Source of the DNA: Agrobacterium salinitolerans
GTDB taxonomy: Bacteria > Pseudomonadota > Alphaproteobacteria > Rhizobiales > Rhizobiaceae
NCBI RefSeq assembly: GCF_002008225.1
Contig: NZ_MRDH01000039.1
Span: 149,036 to 213,035, forward strand
Direction: 5' to 3'
Length of the DNA stretch: 64,000 nt
Positions 46,150 through 55,064 of this stretch are shown in pieces. Made by a program: the position numbers and the translations under genes. Numbering within the stretch: the first letter of the stretch is position 1; each line of letters begins with the position of its first letter. The notes beneath the pieces were generated by a model. It made no database searches, was not told the origin of the DNA, and saw only the letters and a program-made list of their open reading frames with translations.

Positions 46150-46545
46150 ATGAGTGAGGCCCTCGCTCCACTGAAACCTGTTCTTCGTATCGATTTTCCG
46201 CCCGGAGAGCGATTGGGGCACGGCAAGATCGAATTGATGGAGCTGATTGTCGAGACCGGCTCCATCTCTGCCGCCGGGCGAGCGATGGACATGTCCTATC
46301 GTCGCGCATGGCTGCTGGTGGATGCGCTGAACCATATGTTCCGGCAACCGGTTATTGAATCGCAGCGTGGCGGCAAACAGGGCGGCGGTGCGGCGCTGAC
46401 CGCTTTCGGCACTGAGGTTCTGGAGCGTTACCGCGGCATGGAAAAGCGGATGAACGAGGCCTTGCGCGCCGATATCGACTGGCTGGAGGCCAATCGTAAT
46501 CCCGACGCGGCCCTCAATAGGGATCAAGAGCCGCCGACTTTATGA
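46150..46545 (+). CDS. ModE-type winged-helix regulator lacking the molybdate-binding domain
   Basis: 131 residues that match only the N-terminal DNA-binding part of Mod[39 protein letters not shown] and [14 protein letters not shown], the wing and dimer helix. The C-terminal MOP domains that sense molybdate in E. coli ModE are missing, so sensing must occur otherwise. It converges on modC, overlapping its 3' end by 32 bases, and presumably represses modABC. It may be co-transcribed with the P1 peptidase gene, which ends three bases upstream. Confidence 0.85.
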   Translation: MSEALAPLKPVLRIDFPPGERLGHGKIELMELIVETGSISAAGRAMDMSYRRAWLLVDALNHMFRQPVIESQRGGKQGGGAALTAFGTEVLERYRGMEKRMNEALRADIDWLEANRNPDAALNRDQEPPTL

Positions 46546-47590
46546 TCGCATGTACTAGTCTTCCGGGTTCCAGCTGCAGCCTCTCGCGTGACAGATCGGT
46601 GATGCGCGACTGGATGATGTCGCCGCTGCAATCCACCTGAACCGTGACCATGCCGTCTTCACTGGCTGAGACAGTTGCGACACGTCCCTCGAGAATGTTG
46701 AGGGCGCTCAAGCCTTCGGGTTTTACGGTTGCCAGCATCACGTCACGCGCCGGTATAAGCACGCGCGCCGGGCTGCCGGATGTTCCCCTTTTGGCCGGAA
46801 CATGGAGCAGCATGGTCTTTAGCCTCACGGCGGCAAGTCCGTGCCGCTCATCAAAGCTTTCAATGTGCCCGGAAAGAATGCTACCCGCCTCGCGCCGTTC
46901 GAGATGCGTGCTGAAATCCGGTCTCGCCAGCACCTCGGCTGCTTTTCCCTGCGCTTCCACCTTGCCGTCCTTCATCACCACGATGCGGTCTGCGAGGCGG
47001 GCGACCTCCTGAATAGAGTGGCTGACATAGACAACAGGGATTTTCGTCTCGTCACGCAGCCGTTCGAGATAAGGAATGATCTCGGCTTTCCGCTGCTCGT
47101 CCAGCGAGGCGAGCGGTTCGTCCATCAGCAGCAGTCTGGGGGAAGAAAGCAGTGCGCGGCCGATGGCAACGCGCTGTTTTTCGCCGCCCGAGAGTTTGTT
47201 TGGACGCCGCTGCAAGAGATGGCCGATGCCGAGCATGTCGATGATATGGTCTTCCTGCGCGACCTTCGTTTTGTCTGCGGTGAACCAGCTACCGTAGTGC
47301 AGATTTTGCGCCACGCTGAGATGCGGGAAAAGCCGCGCCTCCTGAAAGACATAACCGAAACGGCGTTTATGGGCCGGCACGAACAGTCGCTTTTCGCCAT
47401 CGGCCAGCACTTCGCCGTCCAGCAAAACCTGTCCCTCATCCGGCCGCAGCAGGCCGGCGATGATGCGGATCATCGAGGTCTTGCCGGAACCGGAGCGTCC
47501 AAACAGCGCGGTGACGCCGCCTTGCGAGGTGAATGACGCATCGAGTTCGAAGGAGCCGAGGCGATGGCGGGTGGTGACCGAAAGCGTCAT
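46514..47590 (-). CDS. modC: Molybdate ABC transporter ATP-binding protein ModC
   Basis: 358-residue ATPase. Walker A GRSGSGKT (31-38), signature [14 protein letters not shown], Walker [13 protein letters not shown] and switch histidine in YVSHSIQEV. The C-terminal MOP/TOBE domain (about residues 290-355, with [19 protein letters not shown]) binds molybdate and is diagnostic for ModC. The frame extends upstream to 48007 inside modB; ATG 47590 overlaps the modB stop by ATGA and is the real start. Confidence 0.95.
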   Translation of the reverse strand: MTLSVTTRHRLGSFELDASFTSQGGVTALFGRSGSGKTSMIRIIAGLLRPDEGQVLLDGEVLADGEKRLFVPAHKRRFGYVFQEARLFPHLSVAQNLHYGSWFTADKTKVAQEDHIIDMLGIGHLLQRRPNKLSGGEKQRVAIGRALLSSPRLLLMDEPLASLDEQRKAEIIPYLERLRDETKIPVVYVSHSIQEVARLADRIVVMKDGKVEAQGKAAEVLARPDFSTHLERREAGSILSGHIESFDERHGLAAVRLKTMLLHVPAKRGTSGSPARVLIPARDVMLATVKPEGLSALNILEGRVATVSASEDGMVTVQVDCSGDIIQSRITDLSRERLQLEPGRLVHAIIKSAALDPY

Positions 47591-48303
47591 TCCATGCTCA
47601 CCCGTTTGCCGATGATGCGGGCCAGAAACTCTGAGACGAGCAAAGCGAGCATGGAAATCACGACGGAGACAATGGTTAGCCGCAACGCACCGGCATCGCC
47701 GCCCGGAACCTGGGTGAAGGTATAGATGGCGGCGGACAAAGTCTGGGTCTCGCCGGGAATATTGGACACGAAGGTGATGGTCGCGCCGAATTCGCCCATG
47801 GCCTTGGCGAAAGCCAGGATCATGCCGGCGATGATGCCAGGCAATGTCAGAGGAAGCGTGACAGTGAGGAAAACCCAGAACGGGCTTGCCCCCAATGTGC
47901 CCGCCGCTTCCTCCAGCTTTCGGTCCACCGCTTCGATGGAGAGCCGGATGGAACGCACCATCAGCGGAAAGGCCATCACGGCGCAGGCGAGCGCCGCCCC
48001 GGTCCAACGGAAGGAAAAGACGATGCCGAACCAGCTATCGAGAAATTGCCCGATTGCGCCCCGGCGGCCGAACAGGACGAGTAGCAGAAAGCCGGTGACG
48101 ACGGGCGGCAGGATGAGCGGCAGGTGGACGATGCCGTTAAGAAGCGATTTGCCCCAGAAGCGGCCGCGCGCCAGCGCCACGGCAACCGCAATGCCGAAAG
48201 GCAGGCTGGCGAGCATGGCGATGGAGGACACCCACAGGCTGAGCCTGATTGCCGTCCATTCATCAGGGCTGAGTGTCCACCAAGGCAATGCCATATCCTG
48301 CAA
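47587..48303 (-). CDS. modB: Molybdate ABC transporter permease ModB
   Basis: 238-residue membrane permease with about five helices. [19 protein letters not shown] and the coupling loop [20 protein letters not shown] are typical of ModB/CysT permeases, as is [17 protein letters not shown]. Start is uncertain: TTG 48303 has GAGAG at good distance, while ATG 48294 lies one base after AGGA. Lies 44 bases after modA and overlaps modC. Confidence 0.94.
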   Translation of the reverse strand: MQDMALPWWTLSPDEWTAIRLSLWVSSIAMLASLPFGIAVAVALARGRFWGKSLLNGIVHLPLILPPVVTGFLLLVLFGRRGAIGQFLDSWFGIVFSFRWTGAALACAVMAFPLMVRSIRLSIEAVDRKLEEAAGTLGASPFWVFLTVTLPLTLPGIIAGMILAFAKAMGEFGATITFVSNIPGETQTLSAAIYTFTQVPGGDAGALRLTIVSVVISMLALLVSEFLARIIGKRVSME

Positions 48304-48347
48304 TCGTCATCTCTCGCGGCCAATAGGCTGGGCTCACGAAAGGCAGT

Positions 48348-49139
48348 TTATTTCAAAACGGTAAAGCCTTGCTTTTCGAAGAAGGGCGTTGCCTTGGCCG
48401 ACTTCAGGAAATCCAGATAGGCTTTTGCTGCCGGGGACTTGGCTTCCGAAAGAATGGCGACCGGGTAGATGATCGGCGGATGGCTGTCTTCCGGGAAGGC
48501 GCCGACGATCTTCACACCCGGATCGGCGGCGGCATCGGTCTGGTAGACGATGCCATAGGGTGCTTCGCCGCGCGAGACGAGCAGCAGCGCGGCACGCACG
48601 CTTTCCGCGCCGGCGACCTTTTGTTCGACCGAGGACCAGACCCCGAGTTTTTCCAGAGCGGCCTTGCCGTATTTGCCCGCCGGTACGGAATCGACTGCGC
48701 CCATGGCCAGACGGCCGTCGCCCACCAGAGCAGCAAGATCGAAGCCCTGCTTGATCTCGACTGGCTTTGCCTTGTCAGCCGGAGCGACGAGAACGATGCG
48801 GTTGCCGAGAAGATTGGAGCGGCTGTCAGCGTTGATCAGCTTCTTTTCGGCGATATAGTCCATCCATGCAAGGTCGGCGGAAATGAAGATATCCGCCGGT
48901 GCGCCCTGCTCGATCTGCTTGGCCAGCGCCGAGCTTGCTGCATAAGAAACGGTTGCTTCGTTACCGCTTTCCTTTGCCCATTCGGCATTGATGGCGTCGA
49001 GGGCGTTTTTCATGCTCGCGGCGGCAAACACCGTGACTTTTTCGGCTGCATGGGCCGGAACGGCCGCGAGTGAGGCCGCCATCCAGAAGGATGTGGCTGC
49101 GGCAATGGTTTTGAGAAAGCTGCGACGCAAAAGTCTCAT
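48348..49139 (-). CDS. modA: Molybdate-binding periplasmic protein ModA
   Basis: 263-residue binding protein. The signal peptide runs to about residue 31 (AAVPAHA, with an RR pair at the start), followed by VTVFAAASMKNALDAI, where the ASM/ASL turn binds the oxyanion, and later ADIFISADLAWMDYI and APYGIVYQTDAAADP, all ModA signatures. First gene of modABC. The 225 bases upstream include paired AT-rich elements likely to bind the ModE-type protein. Confidence 0.94.
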   Translation of the reverse strand: MRLLRRSFLKTIAAATSFWMAASLAAVPAHAAEKVTVFAAASMKNALDAINAEWAKESGNEATVSYAASSALAKQIEQGAPADIFISADLAWMDYIAEKKLINADSRSNLLGNRIVLVAPADKAKPVEIKQGFDLAALVGDGRLAMGAVDSVPAGKYGKAALEKLGVWSSVEQKVAGAESVRAALLLVSRGEAPYGIVYQTDAAADPGVKIVGAFPEDSHPPIIYPVAILSEAKSPAAKAYLDFLKSAKATPFFEKQGFTVLK

Positions 49140-49160
49140 GGTGTGTTACCCCGTTTCAAA

Positions 49161-49224
49161 ATATTCCTATGAATATATCGATAGGCCTATAGGGCATTCA
49201 TTATATTTTCAAGGATATATCGAT
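49161..49224. promoter_or_regulatory. Candidate ModE-type operator region upstream of modA
   Basis: ATATTC-CTAT-GAATAT (49161-49176) is a perfect 6-base inverted repeat resembling the AT-rich arms of ModE boxes. ATATATCGAT occurs twice in direct orientation (49173-49182 and 49215-49224), 42 bases apart, about four helical turns. ATAGGCCTAT, a 10-base palindrome, lies between. Located 22-85 bases before the modA ATG. Regulator assignment is inference. Confidence 0.5.
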
Positions 49225-49364
49225 GGGGTGGAAAAAAGCCCTTAGCGGGCTGGCTGAATCCTGGTGAGAAGCATAGGGATGAGGGACGGTGAGCGCATCT
49301 GATAACGGCGAACGTCGTAATGAAGCATCGGCCCGAACGTTCGTGTCGTGCGTTGGAAGTCCGA

Positions 49365-50648
49365 TCAAAAACGCTCGCCGGCGAAATGGGCGATCTGTGC
49401 GCCTGCCTCGTAATAGGCTTCCTTCAATGCCCGGACAGGCCGCGCTTTCGGCTCCGTCAAAGGCAGCGGCAATTCTGCCTCGGCGATGTCACCGAGAATA
49501 TGCTGTGCAATGACCTTGCCGAAGGCCGTGCCCGGCGCAATGCCGCGGCCGTTATAGCCCGAGAAGCCGACGACGTTCTCCGCAAATTTGTGAAATCGTG
49601 GAACGGCATTGTCCGTCATGCCGATCTGGCCATACCATTCACATTCGAATTCCGTGTCTCCAAGCTGCGGGAAAAGCCGCTTTAGCGATCGTTTTGCCCA
49701 GGCACGATGAATGGCGGCGCCGGTGCCGCGTAGCGCACCGACACTGCCGAAAACCAACCGGCCGGCTTTGTCCATGCGGAAGGATGAGAGAATCTCCTTC
49801 GTATCCCAGCAACCTTCACGGCCGGGCAGGATGCTCTTTTGCAGGTTGTCGCCGAGCGGTCTCGTCGCGAAATTGAAATAGGGTAGGTAGATCTGTTCAT
49901 CGCGAACGATCTGCCATGGGCCGGTGCTATAGGCTTCGGTGGCCACAACGATCCAGTTGGCGGTTACAGACCCTTGCGGCGTCTTCACCACCCATTTTCC
50001 GTTGCTGCGTTCGGTCGCTACCGCGGGGCTTTCGGTGTGCAGACGTGCACCCGCTTTCCGGGCGGCTGCGGCAAGGCCTCGAACATAAGCGAGCGGCTGT
50101 ATCGTACCGGCGCGTGTATCCAGAAGCGCACCGGAATAGGCCGTGCTGCCGGTACGTCTCGCTGTCTCCTCGGCATCAAGAATGCGGACAGGTGCGCCTC
50201 TCGCAGCCCATTGTTCGCAGCGCTCGCGGATTTCGGCGAGCCCTTTGTCGCCGACGGCACAATGCAGCGTGCCGTTTTTTTCGATTTCGCAGGGAATCGC
50301 GTGTTTCTCCACCAACTCGCGAACGAGGAGGGGCGCATTGCCCAGAAGATCGAGAAGCCGTTCGCCGTAAGTCGAACCCAGCACGCCGGGCAGTTCTTTC
50401 GGCATGACCCACATGCCGCCATTGATGAGACCGACATTGCGGCCGGCGCCGCCGAAGCCAATTTCCCTTGCTTCGAGAAGAACGACATCCACACCGCATT
50501 CGGCAAGATGAAGGGCGGCGGACTGGCCGGTGAAGCCACCTCCGACAATGACGACATCAGCAACCGTTGCGCCCTCCACGGCGGGCGTTACGGGCGGCTG
50601 TGGCGCGGTCTTTTCCCAGAGGCCATGCGAGCGGGGGTCATTATACAT
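49365..50648 (-). CDS. FAD-dependent oxidoreductase of the DAO family (PuuB-like)
   Basis: 427-residue flavoenzyme that probably oxidises an amine or amino acid. An N-terminal extension with HGLWEKTAPQPP, typical of gamma-glutamylputrescine oxidases, precedes the FAD-binding VVIVGGGFTGQSAALHLAE and acidic strand end VVLLEAREIGFGGAGRNVG. The C-terminal part carries VVGFSGYNGRGIAPGTAFGK, the second FAD contact. No signal peptide. Divergent from a LysR regulator with a 130-base gap, the classic layout for a regulator and its target. Substrate not determined. Confidence 0.87.
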   Translation of the reverse strand: MYNDPRSHGLWEKTAPQPPVTPAVEGATVADVVIVGGGFTGQSAALHLAECGVDVVLLEAREIGFGGAGRNVGLINGGMWVMPKELPGVLGSTYGERLLDLLGNAPLLVRELVEKHAIPCEIEKNGTLHCAVGDKGLAEIRERCEQWAARGAPVRILDAEETARRTGSTAYSGALLDTRAGTIQPLAYVRGLAAAARKAGARLHTESPAVATERSNGKWVVKTPQGSVTANWIVVATEAYSTGPWQIVRDEQIYLPYFNFATRPLGDNLQKSILPGREGCWDTKEILSSFRMDKAGRLVFGSVGALRGTGAAIHRAWAKRSLKRLFPQLGDTEFECEWYGQIGMTDNAVPRFHKFAENVVGFSGYNGRGIAPGTAFGKVIAQHILGDIAEAELPLPLTEPKARPVRALKEAYYEAGAQIAHFAGERF

Positions 50649-50778
50649 CGTTCCACCATGTTCCGGGCCAGTTCATTTGTTCTTCGTATGAGTGACAAGC
50701 CCTTGTTTATAGGACTTTACAAGCGGTCTTGCCTGTTGAATATCGACATATCGTCAAGAGTTCATTCCGTGAGGGAAT

Positions 50779-51705
50779 ATGGTGCTGCCGCCACGCCGTT
50801 TTCTGCCGTCGCTTTCGCTGCTGGCGGCTTTCGAAGCCGCTTCCCGGACGGGCAGTGTCACCGCCGCGGCGAGGGAACTGGGGCTGACGCAGGGTGCGGT
50901 CAGCCGCCAAATTCTGGCGCTTGAAGAGCAGCTTGGCGCGGCGCTATTCCTGCGCGAGAGGCAGACGATCCGGCTGACAAGGGCCGGGGAGGGTTATGCA
51001 AGGGAAATCCGCGAGGCGTTGCGGCGAATATCGACGACCTCACTCAACCTGCGCGCCAATCCGGATGGCGGCACGCTCAATCTCGGCGTCCTGCCGAGCT
51101 TCGGCACGCGCTGGCTGGTGCCGCGTCTTCCCGATTTCATTGCCAGACACCCGGGCGTTTCGGTCAATCTTCTGACGCGATCATCGCTATTCGATTTCCG
51201 CACGGACACTGTTGATGCGGCGATCCATTTCGGATTGCCGCATTGGCCGGGCACCGAGCTGGTTTTCCTTATGCATGAAAAGGTCATTCCGGTCTGCAGC
51301 CCGGCCTTCAAGGAGCGACACGGACTTTCAAAGCCGGACGATCTGCTGCATGTCCCGTTGCTGCACATGACGACCCGGCCGGACGCCTGGGAACAATGGT
51401 TTCGCAGTCATTGCGTCAGTTTCGACAATGTGCATGGCATGCTTTTTGATCAGTTCACGACGATTGCCGAGGCGGCGAGCGCCGGTGTCGGGGCGTCGCT
51501 CATTCCGTCCTTCATGATCGAGGAAGAGTTGCGAAGCGGTCGTCTGGTTGCGGCTGTCGCGGGGGAAGTGGAGAGCGAGGAAGCCTATTATCTCGCTTGC
51601 ATGCCGGATCGCACCGGTTATGCTCCGCTTGAGAGTTTTCGGCGATGGATCGTTTCCGAGGCCGCAATTGGGGCGAACGGCATGCCGGGCCAGTTTTCGG
51701 CGTAA
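50779..51705 (+). CDS. LysR-family transcriptional regulator (GcvA-like)
   Basis: 308 residues. N-terminal helix-turn-helix (PSLSLLAAFEAASRTGSVTA, ELGLTQGAVSRQILALEEQLG) and a C-terminal effector domain of about 200 residues, whose PSFGTRWLVPRLPDFIARHP segment is characteristic of the GcvA group. Divergently placed from the oxidase gene and likely regulates it. ATG 50779 is close to GAGGG; GTG at 50782 is an alternative with better spacing. Confidence 0.9.
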   Translation: MVLPPRRFLPSLSLLAAFEAASRTGSVTAAARELGLTQGAVSRQILALEEQLGAALFLRERQTIRLTRAGEGYAREIREALRRISTTSLNLRANPDGGTLNLGVLPSFGTRWLVPRLPDFIARHPGVSVNLLTRSSLFDFRTDTVDAAIHFGLPHWPGTELVFLMHEKVIPVCSPAFKERHGLSKPDDLLHVPLLHMTTRPDAWEQWFRSHCVSFDNVHGMLFDQFTTIAEAASAGVGASLIPSFMIEEELRSGRLVAAVAGEVESEEAYYLACMPDRTGYAPLESFRRWIVSEAAIGANGMPGQFSA

Positions 51706-51808
51706 TCCGGTAACCGGCCTTGCAAGACGGACGCAGCTCAGCCAATAGTGCGCCATGACGCCTGGCACGAGCAGCCATGCACCGAAAGTTCAAATACGGG
51801 AGATGTCC

Positions 51809-52045
51809 GTGAAGCCCATTTTCGTTCAGCTTCAATGTGAGCCCGGCAAGACCTATGATGTCGCCGACGCCATCTATAAAACGGAACTGGTTTCCGAGCT
51901 TTATTCCACCAGCGGTGAATATGATCTGTTGCTGAAAATCTATCTGCCGCAGGAAGAGGATATCGGCAAGTTCATCAACCAGAACATCGTCAATATTCCG
52001 GGAATCGTGCGCTCGCTGACGACGCTGACGTTTACCGCGTTTTGA
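51809..52045 (+). CDS. Stand-alone Lrp/AsnC ligand-binding (RAM) domain protein
   Basis: 78 residues forming only the alpha-beta sandwich effector domain of Lrp/AsnC regulators (VKPIFVQLQCEPGKTYDVAD, SGEYDLLLKIYL, PGIVRSLTTLTF); no DNA-binding domain. Such proteins bind amino acids as oligomers. GGGAG at 51798-51802 touches ATG 51803 but is six bases before GTG 51809, so GTG is preferred. It follows the LysR gene by about 100 bases and may belong to the same amino-acid or amine response. Confidence 0.78.
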   Translation: MKPIFVQLQCEPGKTYDVADAIYKTELVSELYSTSGEYDLLLKIYLPQEEDIGKFINQNIVNIPGIVRSLTTLTFTAF

Positions 52046-52368
52046 TGCAGCCTATCTGACGATACATGCGGGCCGCGGGGTAGAGCCCCAGGAGTGCCAT
52101 TTTGCACGGGGGCCATGCGCCACTTTGATTTTGCTGGAATGTTTTCTGCCTGAGGATGGGGAGCAGGTGGGGTGCCTTTATGCTCTATTCTTCAGGGCAG
52201 ATTTGGCGATCTGCGGTCAGCGCAATGCAGGCAGCCGGATTATCGCGCAAGACATGCAAGAGAAGAGGCATGCAAGAGAAGAGCGCGCCATCGGACCGCT
52301 GTTCGGGGTCCGATATTTGGCGCGGTCGGTTTTTGACGGTTCTGTGAGCGGGCGAAAGTTTTCCCGCA
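52046..52368. repeat. Intergenic region with 16-bp tandem repeat and hairpin
   Basis: 323 bases without a credible gene. CATGCAAGAGAAGAG is repeated in tandem (52253-52267 and 52269-52283, period 16). Close by, ATCGGACC (52290-52297) pairs with GGTCCGAT (52307-52314), an 8-base stem with a 9-base loop, with no U-run. These may form the 3' ends of the flanking convergent genes. Confidence 0.5.
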
Positions 52369-52560
52369 TCAGGCGACTGCGGCCAGATTCCGGTTGCGCA
52401 CGAGATCGCGGATGGCAATCCGCACGTCGTCGGCGCTGTCGAACTTCTGTTCGTCCAGATCGTGAACGTGGAACTTCACCGCGATGAACTTCAGCCGGTC
52501 GTTGTCCGGTATGACGATGCCGACGGGTTCGCCAGCGAATTCAATAACTTGCTTTTGCAT
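52369..52560 (-). CDS. Small protein of unknown function (63 aa)
   Basis: 63 residues, MQKQVIEFAGEPVGIVIPDN at the start, then FHVHDLDEQKFDSADD and a basic tail. Predicted as a beta-rich N-terminus followed by one helix (ADDVRIAIRDLVRNR). GGGAG lies seven bases before the ATG, a strong ribosome-binding site supporting translation. Nothing like a signal peptide or known domain is seen. A second, shorter minus-strand ORF lies about 70 bases upstream. Not recognised as a named family. Confidence 0.65.
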   Translation of the reverse strand: MQKQVIEFAGEPVGIVIPDNDRLKFIAVKFHVHDLDEQKFDSADDVRIAIRDLVRNRNLAAVA

Positions 52561-52633
52561 AGGTATACTCCCGCTGTGGCTTATTTACACAGCATGTTGT
52601 CGAACTGATTTTCAGGAAATTGAGACCGTCAGG

Positions 52634-52726
52634 TCACATTCGACAGCAGCGGGAACACGTGGATTTAAATCCAGCATTCCAGGACTCAAGACCAAGGATT
52701 GCGTTGATGTTGATATGTTTTGACAT
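52634..52726 (-). CDS. Candidate 30-residue peptide with cysteine-rich tail
   Basis: Short ORF beginning MSKHININAILGLES and ending FKSTCSRCCRM, i.e. three cysteines in the last seven residues. It has an ideal Shine-Dalgarno sequence (AGGGAG, six bases before the ATG), which random short frames usually lack. It lies 73 bases upstream of the 63-residue gene on the same strand, so it could be a leader peptide or an independent microprotein. No homology can be claimed. Confidence 0.35.
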   Translation of the reverse strand: MSKHININAILGLESWNAGFKSTCSRCCRM

Positions 52727-52904
52727 GACACACTCCCTGTATTGGTGTTGGCCCAGAATCAGGAGACTCGTTCTCCAGTTCCACACTGATAATCCAGACC
52801 AGCACTAAAATCAATGCTGATTGTTATAGGTAGAATATTTTTCTTTATGATGACAGGAGAGGGGCGGAATTGTGAAATTTTTGTTTTCGGCCGAGGCCGC
52901 CACG

Positions 52905-52928
52905 AAAAGCCCGGTGCAGCGGGCTTTT
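52905..52928. terminator. Bidirectional rho-independent terminator after epmB
   Basis: AAAAGCCCG (52905-52913) pairs with CGGGCTTTT (52920-52928) around a 6-base loop, giving a 9-pair stem with U-rich flanks in both directions. On the minus strand it starts 10 bases after the epmB stop, so it should end the epmA-epmB transcript. Confidence 0.8.
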
Positions 52929-52938
52929 TATGTTTGTT

Positions 52939-54003
52939 TTAATTGCCGCCGGTAGCGGGCGGTGGGTAAATATGATCGTTTCCGTTGAAATCGGAAACGG
53001 AGTAACAGCCATCGCGGGTCTTTTCGGCCGCATTTCGGCCGATAGCGGCCTTGCCGTGACCGCCGGGAATGTCGAGAACATAGGTCGGCTGGCAGAGCCC
53101 GGAGACGTTTCCGCGTAACGCCGAAACGATTCGCTGGCCCTCGTCGATCGTTAGCCGGAAATGGCTGGTGCCGGGCGCAAGATCGGGATGATGCAGATAA
53201 TAGGGCTTGATACGGGTCTCGACAAAGGCGCGCATCAACTCGGCAAGAACCGCCGGGTCGTCATTGACGCCTTTCAAAAGGACGGTCTGGCTGACCATCG
53301 CGATGCCGGCGTCGATCAGGCGCGCCGAGGCGCGCCTTGCGGTTTCGCTGAGTTCACGGGCATGATTCGCGTGCAGGGCCACATAGGTGGTTTTGCCGCT
53401 GGCCTTCAGCGCATCGATCAGTGCCACGTCGATACGGTCAGGATCGACCACCGGCACGCGGGTATGGAATCGGACGATCTTCACATGCGGTATGTTTTTC
53501 AGGCGCGTCATCAGGTCAGACAGGCGCCGGGGGGAAAGCACCAGCGGATCGCCACCGGTCAGGATGACCTCCCAGATGGCGGGGTTAGCATTTATATAGT
53601 CGAATGCGGCGTCAAGCTCAGCCGGGCTCATCATGCCATTGCCCTGCGGTCCGACCATTTCCCGGCGGAAACAGAAGCGGCAATAGACGGGGCAGACGTG
53701 CACCGCCTTTAAAAGAACCCGGTCGGGATAACGGTGGACGATGCCGTGGACGGGGCTGTGTGCGTCGTCGCCAATCGGGTCGTCGCGCTCTTCGGGAAGG
53801 TGAACGAGTTCGGCCGCGTCCGGTACGAATTGCCGGGCAATGGGATCCTGCGGGTCGCGGCTGTCGATCAGCCCGGCAATCGATGGCGTGATGGCGAGTG
53901 CGTAACGCTGCGTCACCGCGCGCAGGTTCTTCAGCGCTTCGGCTTCAATCAGCCCCGCTTCGAGAAGCGCTTCGGGTGTCTTGATGATCTCAAGCCCTGT
54001 CAT
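52939..54003 (-). CDS. epmB: EF-P (R)-beta-lysylation protein EpmB (lysine 2,3-aminomutase-like)
   Basis: Radical SAM, PLP-dependent aminomutase that converts (S)-alpha-lysine to (R)-beta-lysine for attachment to EF-P. 354 residues. The SAM-cluster motif CPVYCRFC places cysteines at 104, 108 and 111, and PGGHGK near the C-terminus holds the PLP lysine. WEVILTGGDPLVLSPRRL is a family signature. It is shorter than clostridial KamA, as expected for EpmB. Start ATG 54003 overlaps the epmA stop by ATGA; the open frame goes on nine codons upstream. Location between epmA and efp confirms the role. Confidence 0.93.
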   Translation of the reverse strand: MTGLEIIKTPEALLEAGLIEAEALKNLRAVTQRYALAITPSIAGLIDSRDPQDPIARQFVPDAAELVHLPEERDDPIGDDAHSPVHGIVHRYPDRVLLKAVHVCPVYCRFCFRREMVGPQGNGMMSPAELDAAFDYINANPAIWEVILTGGDPLVLSPRRLSDLMTRLKNIPHVKIVRFHTRVPVVDPDRIDVALIDALKASGKTTYVALHANHARELSETARRASARLIDAGIAMVSQTVLLKGVNDDPAVLAELMRAFVETRIKPYYLHHPDLAPGTSHFRLTIDEGQRIVSALRGNVSGLCQPTYVLDIPGGHGKAAIGRNAAEKTRDGCYSVSDFNGNDHIYPPPATGGN

Positions 54004-55064
54004 CGTCCATATTCCGCGACTGGGGCCCACATGACGAGATCGATACGGGGCGCGCCTGTCGCCAGCATCACCAGCCGATCGAACCCGAGTGCTATGCCGC
54101 TTGCAGGCGGCATGATGGCGAGTGCGGCCAGAAAATCCTCGTCCAGCGGATAGGTCTCGCCGTAAATGCGCTGCTTCTCGGCCATTTCCATTTCGAAACG
54201 CCGTCTCTGCTCAGTCGCGTCGGTCAATTCACCAAAGGCGTTGGCGAGTTCAACGCCGCAGGCATATAGCTCGAAACGCTCCGCCACCCGCGCATCCCCA
54301 GGGGACTTGCGAGCAAGGGCCGCTTCTGCGGTCGGATATTCGTCAAGAATGGTCGCTCTGCCGAAACCCAGTTCCGGTTCCACCCGTTCCACGATGACAC
54401 GGCTGAACATATCCGCCCAGGTATCGTCATCGGCCACGCGAATACCGGCATTGGTGAGGCTCGCGGCAAGATGGCGACTGTCGGTTTCGCCGTTTCGGCT
54501 GATGGTGGCCAGCAGGTCCACACCGGCATATCGCTCGAAGGCTTCGGCGACACTTACCCGCTCAGGTTCGAGAAACGGGTCGACGCTGCGACCACGATAG
54601 GTGAAACTCTTCGCCTTTGCGGTTTCAGCTGCCAGCGCCAGAAGATTGGCGCTGTCCTTCATTAGGCTCTCATAGTTTTCGCCGACCCGATACCACTCCA
54701 GCATAGTGAATTCCGGATGGTGCAGAGGGCCTCTTTCCCGGTTTCTGTAAACATGGGCAAAACAGGTGATGCGTTTTTCACCGGCGGCGAGCAGCTTCTT
54801 GCAGGCAAATTCGGGAGAAGTGTGAAGATAAAGCGGCGCGGCGTCGCCGGCCGGCGTCAGGCCTTGCGTAGCGAAAGCATGCAGATGAGCCTCGTTGCCG
54901 GGGGAAACCTGCAATGTCGCGGTATCGACCTCAAGAAAATCGGCGCTGGCGAAATAGCCGCGAAAGGCCGACTGGATCGCATTGCGCTCAATGAGAAACG
55001 CGCGTCGATCCGCGTGGACATCAGGCGTCCACCATGGCGACATTGTGTCTTTGCTTGCGCGCAT
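54000..55064 (-). CDS. epmA: EF-P lysine ligase EpmA (GenX/PoxA, LysRS-like)
   Basis: Class II lysyl-tRNA-synthetase paralogue without an anticodon-binding domain, which ligates beta-lysine to EF-P. 354 residues from ATG 55064. Motif 2 appears as CFAHVYRNRERGPLHHPEFT with MLEWYRVGENYE, and motif 3 as SGIALGFDRLVMLATGA. The open frame reaches 55172, but the extra N-terminus is poorly conserved in character; ATG 55043 is another possible start. Coupled to epmB by ATGA and divergent from efp. Confidence 0.93.
   Translation of the reverse strand: MRASKDTMSPWWTPDVHADRRAFLIERNAIQSAFRGYFASADFLEVDTATLQVSPGNEAHLHAFATQGLTPAGDAAPLYLHTSPEFACKKLLAAGEKRITCFAHVYRNRERGPLHHPEFTMLEWYRVGENYESLMKDSANLLALAAETAKAKSFTYRGRSVDPFLEPERVSVAEAFERYAGVDLLATISRNGETDSRHLAASLTNAGIRVADDDTWADMFSRVIVERVEPELGFGRATILDEYPTAEAALARKSPGDARVAERFELYACGVELANAFGELTDATEQRRRFEMEMAEKQRIYGETYPLDEDFLAALAIMPPASGIALGFDRLVMLATGAPRIDLVMWAPVAEYGR

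Noticed and set aside
52872..52959. Short plus-strand ORF starting at GTG 52872 after GGAGAGGGG
   Set aside because: It reads through the terminator at 52905-52928 and into the 3' end of epmB; coincidental.
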